Source: Cannabis sativa (taxonomy: Eukaryota; Streptophyta; Magnoliopsida; Rosales; Cannabaceae). Taken from it: a stretch of 64,000 nt of DNA. Below the pieces are notes generated by a model, which worked only from the letters and a program-made list of their open reading frames with translations, had not been told where the DNA came from and searched no databases. Shown here in pieces: positions 11,163-22,433 of the stretch. Every line of letters begins with the position of its first letter. The stretch's first letter is position 1. The DNA lies in NCBI RefSeq assembly GCF_029168945.1, contig NC_083602.1:87740027-87804026 (forward strand), in the 5' to 3' direction. The position numbers and the translations under genes are program-made.

Positions 11163-11452
11163 ATAAGAGGGGTCGGGTGTGGCTGGAGGTAGAAGAGGAA
11201 GGAGAAAAAAAAATTATATTTTAAAATATATTTTTAACTTTTTTAATTTAAAATATTTTTTATTAAAAGTATTATTTGGATCAATAATGACTCAACACAT
11301 GTCAGTTATGAATAACTTAACATATTTGTCAAATTTAGGACTAACAAACTTACAAAATATGTGACCTTGAGGACTATTGTCGCTATTTTTGGAGGTTGGG
11401 GACTAATCTGTATCATAGTAAACTTTTTAGGTACTTTTGCTGCAAATTTCCC
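11163..11452 (-). repeat. MULE 1 right TIR
   Basis: Right arm of the inverted pair; its outer end reads GGGAAATTTGCAGCAAAAGT on the minus strand. Confidence 0.8.
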
Positions 11453-11757
11453 ATTATTTTTAGATTTTATTTAAATCGAGTTTAAGTCTAGCTTTGGGGT
11501 CGGGGCTGTGGTTGGAGTCTGGAAGTGAGACCGAGGTCGAAGTTCGGGTCCCAAGGTCCAGGTTAGGATCGAAATCTAAAATATTAATTAAGAAAAAAAA
11601 ATTGTTTAAAAAATTGAAAGTAATTTTCTTTTCAAAATTTTTAAAATTTGATTCTCATTTAAAAAATAAAGAGTAAAAACAGTTTTATAAAACATATTTT
11701 TAAAAAATATTTTTAAACTATGTTACAAGCCAAAACATAGATTATTTGCAGTTAAAC
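11453..11757. other. Spacer between two MULEs with a G-rich patch
   Basis: Bases 11494-11570 are G-rich with GGGTC-like words (GGGGTCGGGG, GTTCGGGTCCCAAGGTCC), resembling the G-rich arm of the hexamer palindromes at 27.4-32.6 kb. The rest is AT-rich. Confidence 0.4.
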
Positions 11758-12363
11758 TTCTTAAATTTTGAAGTTTGGCACGATTAACCCCTAGACTAAA
11801 AAAATTAGGCTAAACTCCCCAACCTCCACAATCGTTTTGTTCTGTATTTTTTTCGTTCACTTTAGTCTGTTAAGTGCCAAAGTAGATTGTCACTGTCACG
11901 TGGCGAAATTTCATTAGTCCACCTAATATTAATAATATAAATATTAAAAAATAATTTAAAATATTATAAAATTTTAAAAAAATAGTACAAAAAATAATTA
12001 TTTTTTTCTCTTTTCTCTTTTTTTTTTTTCATTTTTTTTCCTTTTCTTCTTATTTCTTCTATTCTTCTTCTTATTTCTTCTCTCTCTCTAAAATGTTTAA
12101 GTTTGCAACCCTAGCTGCACCTCATTGTGAAGAACATCGCCGGAGCTGAAGCTCCATGGCGACGATTTCGCACTCAAAAAACCTAGCATCATCTGAGGAG
12201 GTCCAACGACGTGAAAGAGAAGGTGGGAAGGAGATTTGGGATACCGAGGACGTTCTTCACATCTGGGGAGAAGACGAGCAGGCAAGAAGGAACTCTGAGA
12301 CACCGACTTCAGCTCCAGTGACGTTCTTTAGATCTTGGGAGAAGACGACAAGGCAAGAAACCG

Positions 12364-12388
12364 AGAGAGAGAGAGAGAGAGAGAGAGT
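12364..12388. repeat. (GA)n microsatellite
   Basis: About twelve GA units in the interior of MULE 2. Confidence 0.9.
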
Positions 12389-12441
12389 GAGGATGACGAG
12401 GTTGAGGTGAGGAGGGTCGGACGGTGATGATAAGGTAAGAA

Positions 12442-12444
<3 letters not shown>

Positions 12445-12511
<67 letters not shown>
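12445..12511. repeat. (GA)n microsatellite, about 33 units
   Basis: Uninterrupted GA run. Short motifs around it repeat the context of the first GA run (AAGGCAAGAAACCGAGAG and AAGGTAAGAAATCGAGAG), so the pair looks like a local duplication. Confidence 0.9.
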
Positions 12512-12514
<3 letters not shown>

Positions 12515-12719
12515 GACGAGGTTAGAGTTCGATTTCTGGGTTTTGAATTCTGTGTTGGGGTTCATGGGTTTTTTGGTTAGATTTTTTTTGGTTGGAGTAA
12601 TTTATATGTCGATTATTTGGGTTGGGGTTAGAGTTTTCTAGGTTTGATTTTTGGGTTAGAGTTTTTTAGGTTGGGGTTCGATTTCTGGGTTGGTGTTTGT
12701 GGGTGGGGGTTTGATTTTT

Positions 12720-12748
12720 GAGAAGAAGAAGAAGAAGAAGAAGAAGAA
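12720..12748. repeat. (GAA)n microsatellite
   Basis: About nine GAA units at the inner edge of the MULE 2 right TIR, opposite the TTC/CTT-rich left arm. Confidence 0.85.
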
Positions 12749-13198
12749 TAAGAAGAAAGAAAAAGAAAAAGAAAAAAGAAAAAGGAATAAAATAATTATT
12801 TTTGTTCTATTTTGAAATTTTTAAATATTTTAATGTATTTTTTAATGATTAATATTAGGTATGTATACACTTGTGTATACTGCAGTGACAGTTTATTTTG
12901 GCACTTAACTAGGAACGGATCCACTGACGCTAATAAAAATATTACGTAAATTTTTTAATTTGATAATTATATACTAAAATAGTAAAAAAGCTCCCAAAAA
13001 TTAAATAAATCTGGTAAGATTGTGATTATAATGTATATAAGTATTTTTTTTAATGATAAATAAGTCTCCACAAAGTAAAAATTTGGGTTTGTCACTGCAC
13101 TTAATAAATTAAAGTGGATGGAAGATATATAGAGCAAAATGATATAGATGTTGAGAAGTTTAGCCTAAACTCCCCCTAATTTTTCTAATTTTGGAAGT

Positions 13199-14312
13199 TG
13201 TTAACATAGATTTTCGTTAACGATATAAGCCTATTTTAGTGATAGGATTAGCACAGAAATAATTGAGAATGAAAATAAGAAGAATAATGTAAAGATCACA
13301 CCAAGTTTTTTACGTGGTTTTGAAGTTAAAAGTTTGCATAGTCTACGAGTCTATCTTATTAGCTTTCTCTGATACAAATTAGGGTTCTCTCCAAGATTTT
13401 TCGTCTCTTTTTCAGTACATTCTACCCCTATTTATAGTTACATAAGGAGACAGTTAATTACAATCAGATTCATATCCCACAATAATATTTTCCTAAAATT
13501 ATGGGATTTGATTACGTCCCACGTAAAATAAATGTGGTTATTATTTAAAAATCATACAGCTGTGATTTATTCGTTTTTACTGGGTCAATGCTGACATAGA
13601 TTTAGATACGCTGCAAAGTGTATCTCGTTGGGTCATCTCGCTGGAATAGCAACAATAACCCTGACGGCGAGCTGGAGCTTTTTCCATGTCTTTTTGAGGT
13701 TGATAATTTGAATCCTATTGTTTCTGTTATCGAAGACATAACTCCATCTGATAATCGCAGTTCTTGGTGACAAGGTGAACTTCAGCAGTCAACATCATTT
13801 GAATGTCAGCTTCTATCTGAGATAGCTGAGTCGACGGAGCAGTGGATCTCATTGAAAGATGTCTGAGCTGATTAGTGAAGGTACCATGAGTATGCATTCC
13901 TATAGCGATATGGATGTCACGCTATTCGTTGTTCAAATTCATTCAACTATTATGCTTAGTTTATATAATGTATATTATACGCTAAGTGTTCTAACAGTCA
14001 ATATGTCTCGTCACCACCTTTTATACGTAGCGAGGTTGGTGCCTCGCTCTGTATTAATAATGTCGTCCTTATGATTGTGTCTTCTGACGCATAATGGTTT
14101 ATCGCCAACGCATGAGTCAACAGTTTGTACATCTTTATCTCGCTTAAGATTTTACAGTTAGCGAATTATAAATATACTCTATCAACTCCGCATTTAATGA
14201 GTTATTCTATTTTAATATCCTTTAATATAATTACCATTATATTCGTTGATTCGTATTCTCAAAGTTAACACGTGTCCTCTTTCAAAGTGCCAGCTTAATT
14301 TCGAGTATAACA
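13199..14312 (-). mobile_element. Solo LTR, 1,114 bp, inside the MULE 2 right TIR
   Basis: Starts TGTTAACATAG and ends AGTATAACA on the plus strand (TG...CA). The perfect 5-bp duplication GAAGT flanks it at 13194-13198 and 14313-14317. On the minus strand a TATA box (CTATAAATAGGGG, about 13427-13439) lies about 230 bases before the LTR end, a normal U3-R-U5 layout. No internal domain or second LTR follows, so it is a solo LTR left by recombination. Removing it restores the MULE TIR. Superfamily not determined. Confidence 0.85.
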
Positions 14313-14345
14313 GAAGTTAATCGTACTAAACTTTGAAATTCAGAC

Positions 14346-16435
14346 AGACAGTTTCTCCCCAATTATTTTTATTAGTAATTTGTGCCAGTCTTGCAAACAA
14401 GTTTCATAGGTATGATATTGATATTCAATTACACTAATTCTTTGCTTTGTCTTGATTTGATGCAACTCCATAAATATATGTTTTCTTTATGTCTTTTTCT
14501 TGGGGGGCATGGGCATCTCAAGAGTTTAATATTGGTATGATACTCTTTTCACGTGCCAACATCTTTTATATGCCATGTTCTTCATTTCTTTTACTTAAAA
14601 AAGGATGAAAAAATTGTGTGGAAACTAAAATAATTATTTCTAAATCTAATAGATATGGTATCTACGAATTTTTTAGTCTATAGCTAGTAAATTACCAAAA
14701 TCTCCTTTTATCTTATTAATAATAAATAAACCATAGTTTTTGACTATCTCATAAAAGAAAACCATAGTTTCACTGTGTTTTGCTTATATTATATATATAT
14801 TTTTTTAAAAAATAAATAAATAAAGCAGAAAAGGAAAACGTCTTATTAATCTTTTAATTATTCTATTGATGACCTTATCCAAAGTGTCTTACATATTTAT
14901 ATACCCAAAAACAATATAAGAGCATCTTTAAATTAATGGACTACAAAATAAATGGTATAATAATATATTTTGATGTTGTTGTAAAAAAATATTAATTTCT
15001 TTGTATCTAATTTGACATCTATTAAAAATTGGGTTAAATTTAAAACACAATTAGATCATATGGAATAAGTGGGTGAAATTGGATAGTATAGCCTACACCA
15101 ATATTTTGGAAAAAAAATAAAATAAATAAGTTTTGAGGGTGGAGAAAATTATCGACTATTTTAAGCCACCAAGAAGGGTGGGTAGAGGGTAGATTTTTTT
15201 TTTTCTTTCCATTAATTTGATTTAAAATATATGTATGTATATGAATTATATTAATGATTAGAATTTAAAAAAGACAATGACAAAAAGTAACTTTAGTTAC
15301 AAAAATTTTGTAATGCATTATTTCTTTCTCATTCTCCTCCTCTCTATTTCCAGTCTACGACACTATCGATGTTTGAAGTTAAGTCAACCGGTAATCGTCT
15401 TCAACATTTAAACCAAATCACTACATATGTATATTAAATTTATATAATTTTTTAAATATAAATCTTATACAATATTATATATTTGTGTAAAAACTGTGAT
15501 CTGTATTATTTTTTAGTATATTTTGTTAAATATTATATATATTTATGTGATATATAATTATGAGTTTTTCATTTTTTTGGTGTATAAAATTTAATGTGGT
15601 TATGAGTTTATATCAATATTTTTTTAATGTTTTTTTTTTCTATTTATTAGATCTCTTGGTAAAAAAAATTGGGATATATTGCAACTTGGAGTAAGAAGTA
15701 TTCACATATTTTAATTTGTGGAAGATGTGTTTTGATATTGAGCTATGCGTTTGAAAATGTTATTTCTATTAATAAATAAAAGTGTAATAGGTTGATAATT
15801 TTTTTTTGTATTAATTGTTTAGATATTGTTTTTGAAATTTTAAAATGTAATTTATTTTGTTAAAGATATAATTAAATTTGTTTGAGTAATGTTTAGGTTA
15901 AATGTTTATGTCGTTGAAAATTTAAAATATTTTTTTATTATGTTAAAGATAAATATAATTGGTTGATAATATTTAGGTAGATATTAAATATTAAATTGTT
16001 TTGATAGTTTTTGTAATTTTTTTAGATTATTCTTTGAATTTAGAATAAAGAAGATAGGAAAATCTTTTTTAGTTAAAAGTTAAAAAATTAGAAGTTTTGG
16101 AAATTTTAATAGCCACCCAATATTACCGGCGACTCAATAGCGACGGACCTCTACTGGTACTAGCTTTAGCGGTTGTTTTTTGCGGTGTAAGCAACGAGTG
16201 TTGATTAAGTCATAACACGTTGTAGTCGAGCAGAGTTTTATGGTGTCATTCTTAAAATAGTTCATCTCGAGGAGGCAGTAAATATTTTGAACCTTCAACA
16301 AAGGGGTCATGCTGTAAGTTCATGAGGTAATGTTCGAGGTGAGAATGAACTCTCTCTTGGAAAATTATCTCTAACAATCATTCTCCTAATCCTCCTTGTT
16401 GATTTGTTCGAAAGAATTCAGTCTTCTAGTTTGGC
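14346..16435. other. AT-rich intergenic DNA
   Basis: No gene recognised. Long A/T tracts and low-complexity DNA. At 16120-16260 a less AT-rich patch (GGCGACTCAATAGCGACGGA) lies before a LINE fossil but codes for nothing obvious. Confidence 0.4.
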
Positions 16436-16439
16436 CTTC

Positions 16440-16626
16440 TTTGATCGCTTTGTGGAGAAGCGGCTGCTTGTTGCTTAATTTTGGAGGTGGCTAAAGAGGA
16501 AGGCTGGAAATTTATCATTATAGAGCGATTCTAGAGTGGTTATCAATTCGATCAACGGTTTGGTTGCTCGTTGGGGAATTGAAAATTGGAGAAAATATTA
16601 AATTTATTGCAAAAAAAAAAAAAAAA
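16440..16626 (+). pseudogene. LINE 3' fossil: RNase H fragment with poly(A)
   Basis: GEAAACCLILEVAKEEGWKF, then after a one-base shift DSRVVINSINGLVARWGIEN, is the middle of an RVT_3 domain including the third catalytic Asp. An A-run (16611-16626) follows directly. The domain is cut short before its C-terminal end, so this copy is both frameshifted and truncated. Confidence 0.7.
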
Positions 16627-17832
16627 CCCTATTTAATTTGTATTATACCAAACATAATATAGTATTAATATAATTCAACCGAATCAATCAAATCCTAACT
16701 AATAGTCAAGTACAATTCAATCGAATCTACCATACTAATGAGCTAGCTCTTAATATACTTTATTATTTTTTTTTATTTACAACAATATTATTATGACTTT
16801 AATAAATACAATTTTTTTTATCATGACTTAAATACATATTTTTAATTACAATATTATCATTATTTTGTTACAAAAATATTTAATTTATTTGATAATTATT
16901 TTTATATTATTTTATCAGAATATAATTACAAAATATATAAATGTATATAAAATTTAGTATATTTTTTACCATCAAGATGGTTTAACGTTATGATGAAGTA
17001 GTGCTTGTCAATTTCCTCCATTATAATAAGGAAAAGAATAAAGCAAAAATAAATAAAATAAAATAAACCAAGATAATATTATTTTCTCAAATAAATAATG
17101 CATCTTTTCAAAAGAGAATGCAAATTTGGATAAATTATTAAAAGCCAATTGTAAATTCACAACGACCATAAGAAGGTGCCACGTGTCAGTGGCAGAAGAG
17201 ACAAGCTCTAAGATAATTGTGAAATAATTGTGTTATTATAATATCTTAAATAATAAATAATGACTTTAAAAAAAATAAGATAATTAGGATTTTTGTATGT
17301 ACTAAATTATGTTTTTTAAATTTTTTCGGCCGTTAAAAATTCTCTTGAATTATTGAAATTGTTAGATTTAAGAACTTTTGTCTAATTTCATTCAATTTTA
17401 CTATTTAGTGATTGTTTATGTACTAAACTATGATCCTCAAATTTTGATATCTACCAAATCATGTCTCTCGAACTTTAATATATACTAAATCATACCCTTT
17501 GTATTTTTATTATATTAGAGTTTTTTTTATTAAAATTGAATAAAAATCTTTAAATTGAATAATCTCAATAATTCAACAGTATTTTTAATAACCTTAAAAA
17601 TTCAAAAAATATCATTTACTATTTGTCAAAATTTAAAATTTGAAAGACAAAAATCTAAATTAATAAAAAAAAAAAAATTAATAAGATAAATAATGGGCCC
17701 ACTGTCTTGGAAAACCATCAAACAAGAAAGCCCAAAACCCACAAAACCGCCAACAGAAAATCATAATAAAAATAATCAATAAAACAAATTAAAAGAAAAA
17801 ACACCAAAACCCCAATTACCAGCAACACACAC
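16627..17832. other. AT-rich intergenic DNA upstream of the USP gene
   Basis: Contains a G-box/ABRE-like GCCACGTGTC at 17178-17187. The words ACTAAATCATG and CTACCAAATCATG (17400-17510) recur near 7600 and suggest an eroded dispersed repeat. No coding sequence seen. Confidence 0.4.
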
Positions 17833-17840
17833 TATAAATA
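17833..17840 (+). promoter_or_regulatory. TATA box of the USP gene
   Basis: TATAAATA, 110 bases before the ATG, followed by an A/C-rich leader typical of a plant 5'UTR. Confidence 0.6.
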
Positions 17841-17949
17841 CTCATTTAACAACATTTCTTCTTACATATTTAGTATTTACTTCAACAGAAAAGAAAACAA
17901 TAATTCTCAAAAAAATTGTAGCCGTCGGATTAGAGATCAGAGAAGATCA

Positions 17950-19378
17950 ATGGCTGAAATACCAACGAAGGAGCGAAAAATCCTGGTGGCCGTCGATGAA
18001 GGTGAGGAGAGTGCGTACGCGCTGTCGTGGTGTCTGAAGAACGTGATCACTGATAATTCCAAAGATACCCTTATCTTACTCTACGCCAAGCCCCCACGAA
18101 CCGTTTATACGGCTCTAGATGGCACAGGTGAGGAGGAGGGCTAGTCTGGTAATTTCATAGTATCGTTGGTTTAGTGGCATTTTAGTAATTTTATGCATGG
18201 TTACAGGGTATTTGTTTTCAAGTGATATAATGGCTGCTATGGCTAGATACGGCAATGACGTGGCAGACTGCGTCATCGAGAAAGCTAAGAGAACGTGCAC
18301 AGATCTTCAGGATGTGAGTTTAGTTAAGAGTTGTTATAATAGGGTTAAAAATGTCATTTCCAATCATCTAATCTAATCTTATTATTAAAATAAAATTAAC
18401 TTAAATTAATTGTCCAATTTTTCCTAATAAAATTAACAAAACTCTCTATAATCATTATTATTAGGTGCACGTATTTAAAAGTTATTTATATTTTAAAATT
18501 ATATAAAATTCGCTACTTAATTACACTAATATTAATATCACAATAAAAGCATCTCCAATGGTAATATTTTGAAGAATGCTTAGCAAAATATAGGGATGTT
18601 ATAGCATTGGAAATAAAAGAATGATATTCTTAAAATTTGCATTGATGCTACACAATGGCATTGATGTTATATTTTTTTTATACAATAAAAAATTAAAAGT
18701 GCAATATATATATAATAGTTTAATAAAGAAAAAAAATTATATATCTAATAATGTGTGATATCATAATTATAGCATTTTTAAAAAATATTATAATATTAGA
18801 GTGTTTTTAGAAGTAAAGGTGCCAAAAATAATATGGAATAAAAATAAAATAAAATATTATATTTTAAATGATGTAGAGATATAAAGCCTACCATTGGAGA
18901 TCCTATAAGTGGAGCACTAATGTTACCTATTAACAATTCTTTATATCATTTTAAATTTTGTATTGAGTTTGGATTGTGGTATAGGTTAAGGTAGAGTCAA
19001 GAATAGAGTGTGGTGATCCTAGAGATGTGATTTGCGAGGTGGTGGAGAAGATTGGTGCTGACGTGTTGGTCATGGGAAGCCATGGTTATGGTATTCTTAA
19101 AAGGTCATTAATTATTATAAATCTCATCTTCTTAAATATTTTGTTCATTTTTTTAAAAAAAAATTGAATGTTAAATATATAACTCAATTCATTAATATTA
19201 AAGATGTTGATTCTTTTTTATTTTTGAATAATTGAATTTTTTTAAAAAAGGATTGAATGTTTTTGGGGGATTAATTTTCAGGGCTTTTCTTGGTAGTGTG
19301 AGCAACCATTGTGCCCAGAATGTGAAATGTCCAGTGTTGATAGTGAAGAAGCCCAAAACAAATGTTGAGAACAAATGA
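17950..19378 (+). CDS. Universal stress protein A-like, ATP-binding type
   Basis: Four exons (17950-18127, 18207-18313, 18985-19103, 19282-19378) give 166 aa with all phases consistent. USP-fold proteins are small cytosolic alpha/beta nucleotide-binding proteins induced by stress. The N-terminus RKILVAVDEGEESAYALSWC carries the first beta strand and the conserved Asp that contacts ATP. The C-terminal part VLVMGSHGYGILKRAFLGSV has the G-x2-G-x9-G-(S/T) ATP-binding motif, completed by SVSNHCAQNVKCPVLIVKKP. Length and layout match plant single-domain USPs. A G-box about 770 bases upstream could mean ABA or stress control, but that is inference. The specific role is not known. Confidence 0.93.
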
Positions 19379-20454
19379 AATGATTCCATTTCCATTGTGT
19401 TATATATTTTTCTTCTCTTCCTTTTATTTCTTTTCAGTTAAAGATTTTTAGGAATTATGTACTATTTTTTTTGTTTTTGTTTTTGATTTGTATTTTCACA
19501 CTTATGTAAATATCACTGACACGAGAGTTTTCCCTAGATGGTAAAAATAAAAGTGGAAAAGTATCCTTTTTGATGTTGATTTACGCAGTTCCAAATTCCA
19601 ATGAGCAATCTTTATAGTTTTCAGAAGAAAAGAAAAGCCAAAATAAATAACTATATACCATACTTCCCATTGATTTTATTTACTTATTACAAAAAAAAAA
19701 AAAAATGATTTAAGTTACACTTTACAAATTTATATATGAAATTTTTTGGCATAATTACATATCTCATTCGATTAGTTACTTATTTTAAGTAATAATTTTG
19801 ACAGCAAAATCACTGCAACTTTGTTAGGGTTGTAACTCTTTTCTTCTTAAGGCTACTAATAAAGTTACAATCTAGTACTAATTATTAAAAGATAATAATA
19901 ATAATGGGTAAATAAAGGATAAAAGAAATTAGTGGTAAGATAGTTATTCTTATAGATTGTTGTTTTTATATTTGTTTACTATCATTAAAAAGAGAGAGAA
20001 CTTCACCTTAAAAAAGAGACAATTTGATTTAATAAAAGATAATAGAAATTGAATATTTACCTAACAAATTTCCAAAGAATGTGTAAAGACTTCTATTTAT
20101 TTTTATTTTTATATTTAAAATTAAACATACCATGATAATTTTATCCTTCAAAATATGTCTCACAAAATAATATTATTTAAATATTTTGATTATATTTTCA
20201 CGCCAATTAACTGCGAAAGATATATGCTCTTGTACTTATACATTAATGAAAGAAATATTGGGGGCACCTAGAGGTAAGTGATATTTCAAGCATCTACTCC
20301 CCTGAGGGCCTCCAAATTCTCCATGAAATTGAGTATCTATGAGTCGCTCGTCTAAAGGGTCTTTTCCAATTTTGGCAATAGAGAGTGAACTTTCAACTAA
20401 AGGTCCATAGGGCTATAGCTCATTGTTGACTTGTATTATTATATGAACTCCAAG
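19379..20454. other. USP 3'UTR and AT-rich spacer
   Basis: No gene recognised. The first 150-200 bases are probably 3'UTR. Confidence 0.4.
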
Positions 20455-20462
20455 TATACCCA

Positions 20463-20833
20463 TAGGCGGACTTAAGTGTGTTGAGAGATGGCTAAAGCCC
20501 ACTTCGAGATTTAAAAATATATTAATATACAATTGTTATTTTCATATATACATAGTAGTTAAATAGAACACTTGGTTAAGATACTTTAAATTTACATGGG
20601 ACACCATGTTTTTAATTTTTTTGCTCTTTTTTTTATGTGTATCTACATTTTATTTATTAAATAATTAAATAAAGTATAAGATTCGAATTAGGATCAAACT
20701 TATGACCACTAGAATAGAAAGATGCTGCTAAACCACCATTCCACTTAAGTTTAACTAGTTATTTATTGTTTTGGATTATATTAAATGTATAAGTAAGCTT
20801 ACCCTAAAATTCAATCCTGGGTTCGCCGTTAAA
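20463..20833. mobile_element. hAT-like MITE, 371 bp
   Basis: The perfect 8-bp duplication TATACCCA flanks it (20455-20462 and 20834-20841), as expected for hAT. The right end, reversed, reads TAACGGCGAACCCAGG, close to the common plant hAT end CAGTGGCGGACCCAGG; the left end TAGGCGGACTTAAG is eroded. Non-coding. Confidence 0.7.
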
Positions 20834-20841
20834 TATACCCA

Positions 20842-21804
20842 CTAACTATTGAAGCATATCATCCACCCACTCATTTCTTCTATCACTTGAGATATTCAAG
20901 AGTCAAGACTAATCAAAGCCTAGATAATCATTAATCACCACCTTGTTCAGTTGTTCCCATGTCACCATGTCAGATATGGTGTACGTAAACCATGGGCTTG
21001 CAGCAGCCAGAGGAAGAAAGTCACAACCATCCTCGGTCTATTCTATGATGTTGAGAAGATCCGTGGCCTTTTTGCCATTAATGTCCAACACCACCATTAT
21101 GAAGTGACATATTGAGATTCCTCTTCTGCCAAACACCTTTGCCAGCACAGCGCCCCACCTATACTCCAACCAAACCTCATTCATTATCATTGAGTTCTAT
21201 ATTAACTTCAAATTTCAAAGAGACAATTTTACAAGAAATTGCTGGCGCATTAACTCTACCTCAGGATTATGTTCCGGTACTAATAACTTCTCCATATAAA
21301 GAAAAATCAAACTTAAATGTTGAAGTTGGTAATCCCAATCAATATCTCACCTCTCATAAGAAAGAAAGCTTTTAGAATAAGTGAATTCATTGTTTAGGTG
21401 AACAATTCTCGTTTGATCCAGAATTCAGATGCCGCTGATGAAAGGATTAATCACACGAAAAGTATTGCTACTAAACATTTCTCACCAATAAGATACGAAA
21501 ATCAAGTCAGAAACAATTTCAGTGTCTTTTTTCTTTAATAAAATAAACTAATCACAACTCAACCCGAAAATAGCAAAAGATAAAAGGGTACAAATTTAAA
21601 AGTGGAGAGACTGCAGACTACCAAAAACGCAGAGTATGACAGAACTTCCCACGAAGATCCTTTCCAGGTAACCAATAAATGAAATCCCTCAACCAAATCA
21701 TTACTAACAACAACCACTACAGAAGAGAGGACCAAAGGACGGTGTTACTTTTGTTGGAAGAGATTTCAAAACTAAATTAAGTTTTTTTTTTTTGTTCTTT
21801 GAGG
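20842..21804. other. Intergenic DNA, less AT-rich at 20940-21200
   Basis: An 87-residue frame at 21112-21375 shows no family signature I know. The DNA around 20940-21110 has gene-like composition but no clear domain on either strand. Possibly an eroded transposon or gene fragment. Confidence 0.3.
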
Positions 21805-22140
21805 GAAGAGTGCTAATTCTAACATTTTATGACAAACCTCTTAATCAACCTTCAAGCCTAAAATCTAAAATTCATGTAGAAATATTTTTTTTTAAATTTT
21901 TTTTCATAGCAATATTAATTATAATTACAGTATTATCCCTCTAAATATCCCTGTAAATTTTTGAAAAATTCCAAATAGTTTACGATACCGAAAACAAAAT
22001 TCTTAATATCACGTGTATTCACAAAACTTCAAACATATTTTCGACACTGTAAATTAGTCGAAATTTTTCAAAAATTTATAAAAATGATGTTATAAGCTTA
22101 ACGAAGACCCGTAAAAAAAAAATTAACAGTAGCACTCTTC
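21805..22140. mobile_element. Palindromic MITE, about 336 bp
   Basis: Ends GAAGAGTGCTA and TAGCACTCTTC are inverted. Inner arms also pair: AAATTTTTGAAAAATTCC with its counterpart near 22070, and CGATACCGAAAA with TTTTCGACACTG. The centre resembles that of the MITE at 3100-3511 (CCGAAAA.. motif). Non-coding; lies just beyond the calreticulin 3' end. Confidence 0.6.
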
Positions 22141-22433
22141 TTTTTTTCTTTTTACGGAAACAATTAAGTTAAGTAAGGGCCTAGACAGAGACTTAAATTA
22201 AAAAGAGGAGGCAATTTAAACAAGTTTGAGCTATTCATAATTGTGAAGATGAAAAAAACACAATTCATCATATCTTTCTTTTATCTAATTAGAGGCTCAA
22301 ACAGCTAAAGTTTACTTTGCTGAGAAAATTCCTACATGTAAAAAATTAAAATAAGGAAGAAAAAAATTCGGAGTAGTTTTCGAACACTCCCAGCTTATCT
22401 CTCTCCTCAACTCTGCTGTTGTGCTTAACCTTC

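Larger units (their letters stand above)
9402..11452. mobile_element. Mutator-like (MULE) non-autonomous element, split by Cassandra
   Basis: Long terminal inverted repeats bound this element. The left TIR starts AAGAAATTTGCGGCAAAAAT; the right TIR (reverse complement) starts GGGAAATTTGCAGCAAAAGT. They align for about 200 bases at roughly 85 percent by eye, and matching pyrimidine-rich DNA (CTCCTTC.TCTTCTACCTCCAGC) continues inward to about 300. Flanks are TTTATTTTT (9393-9401) and ATTATTTTT (11453-11461), an 8 of 9 match consistent with a 9-bp Mutator duplication, although AT-rich. Without Cassandra the element is about 1.1 kb. No transposase is visible. Confidence 0.85.
11758..14345. mobile_element. 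Second Mutator-like element, split by a solo LTR
   Basis: The left end near 11760 (AATTTTGAAGTTTGGCACGA) matches the reverse complement of the right end only after the solo LTR at 13199-14312 is skipped (AATTTCAAAGTTTAGTACGA). Further inward, GTTAAGTGCCAAAGTAGATT on the left pairs with GTTAAGTGCCAAAATAAACT on the right, and AT-rich then CT-rich DNA pairs after that, for about 350 bases. The interior (about 12110-12720) holds gene-like GC-richer sequence and GA repeats. The ends are approximate; I could not find a target duplication. Confidence 0.75.

Noticed and set aside
12257..12565. Minus-strand frame rich in Ser-Leu
   Set aside because: It is the translation of the GA/CT microsatellites in MULE 2, not a gene.
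21112..21375. 87-residue frame
   Set aside because: No family motif, no splice partners and ordinary composition; insufficient support for a gene.
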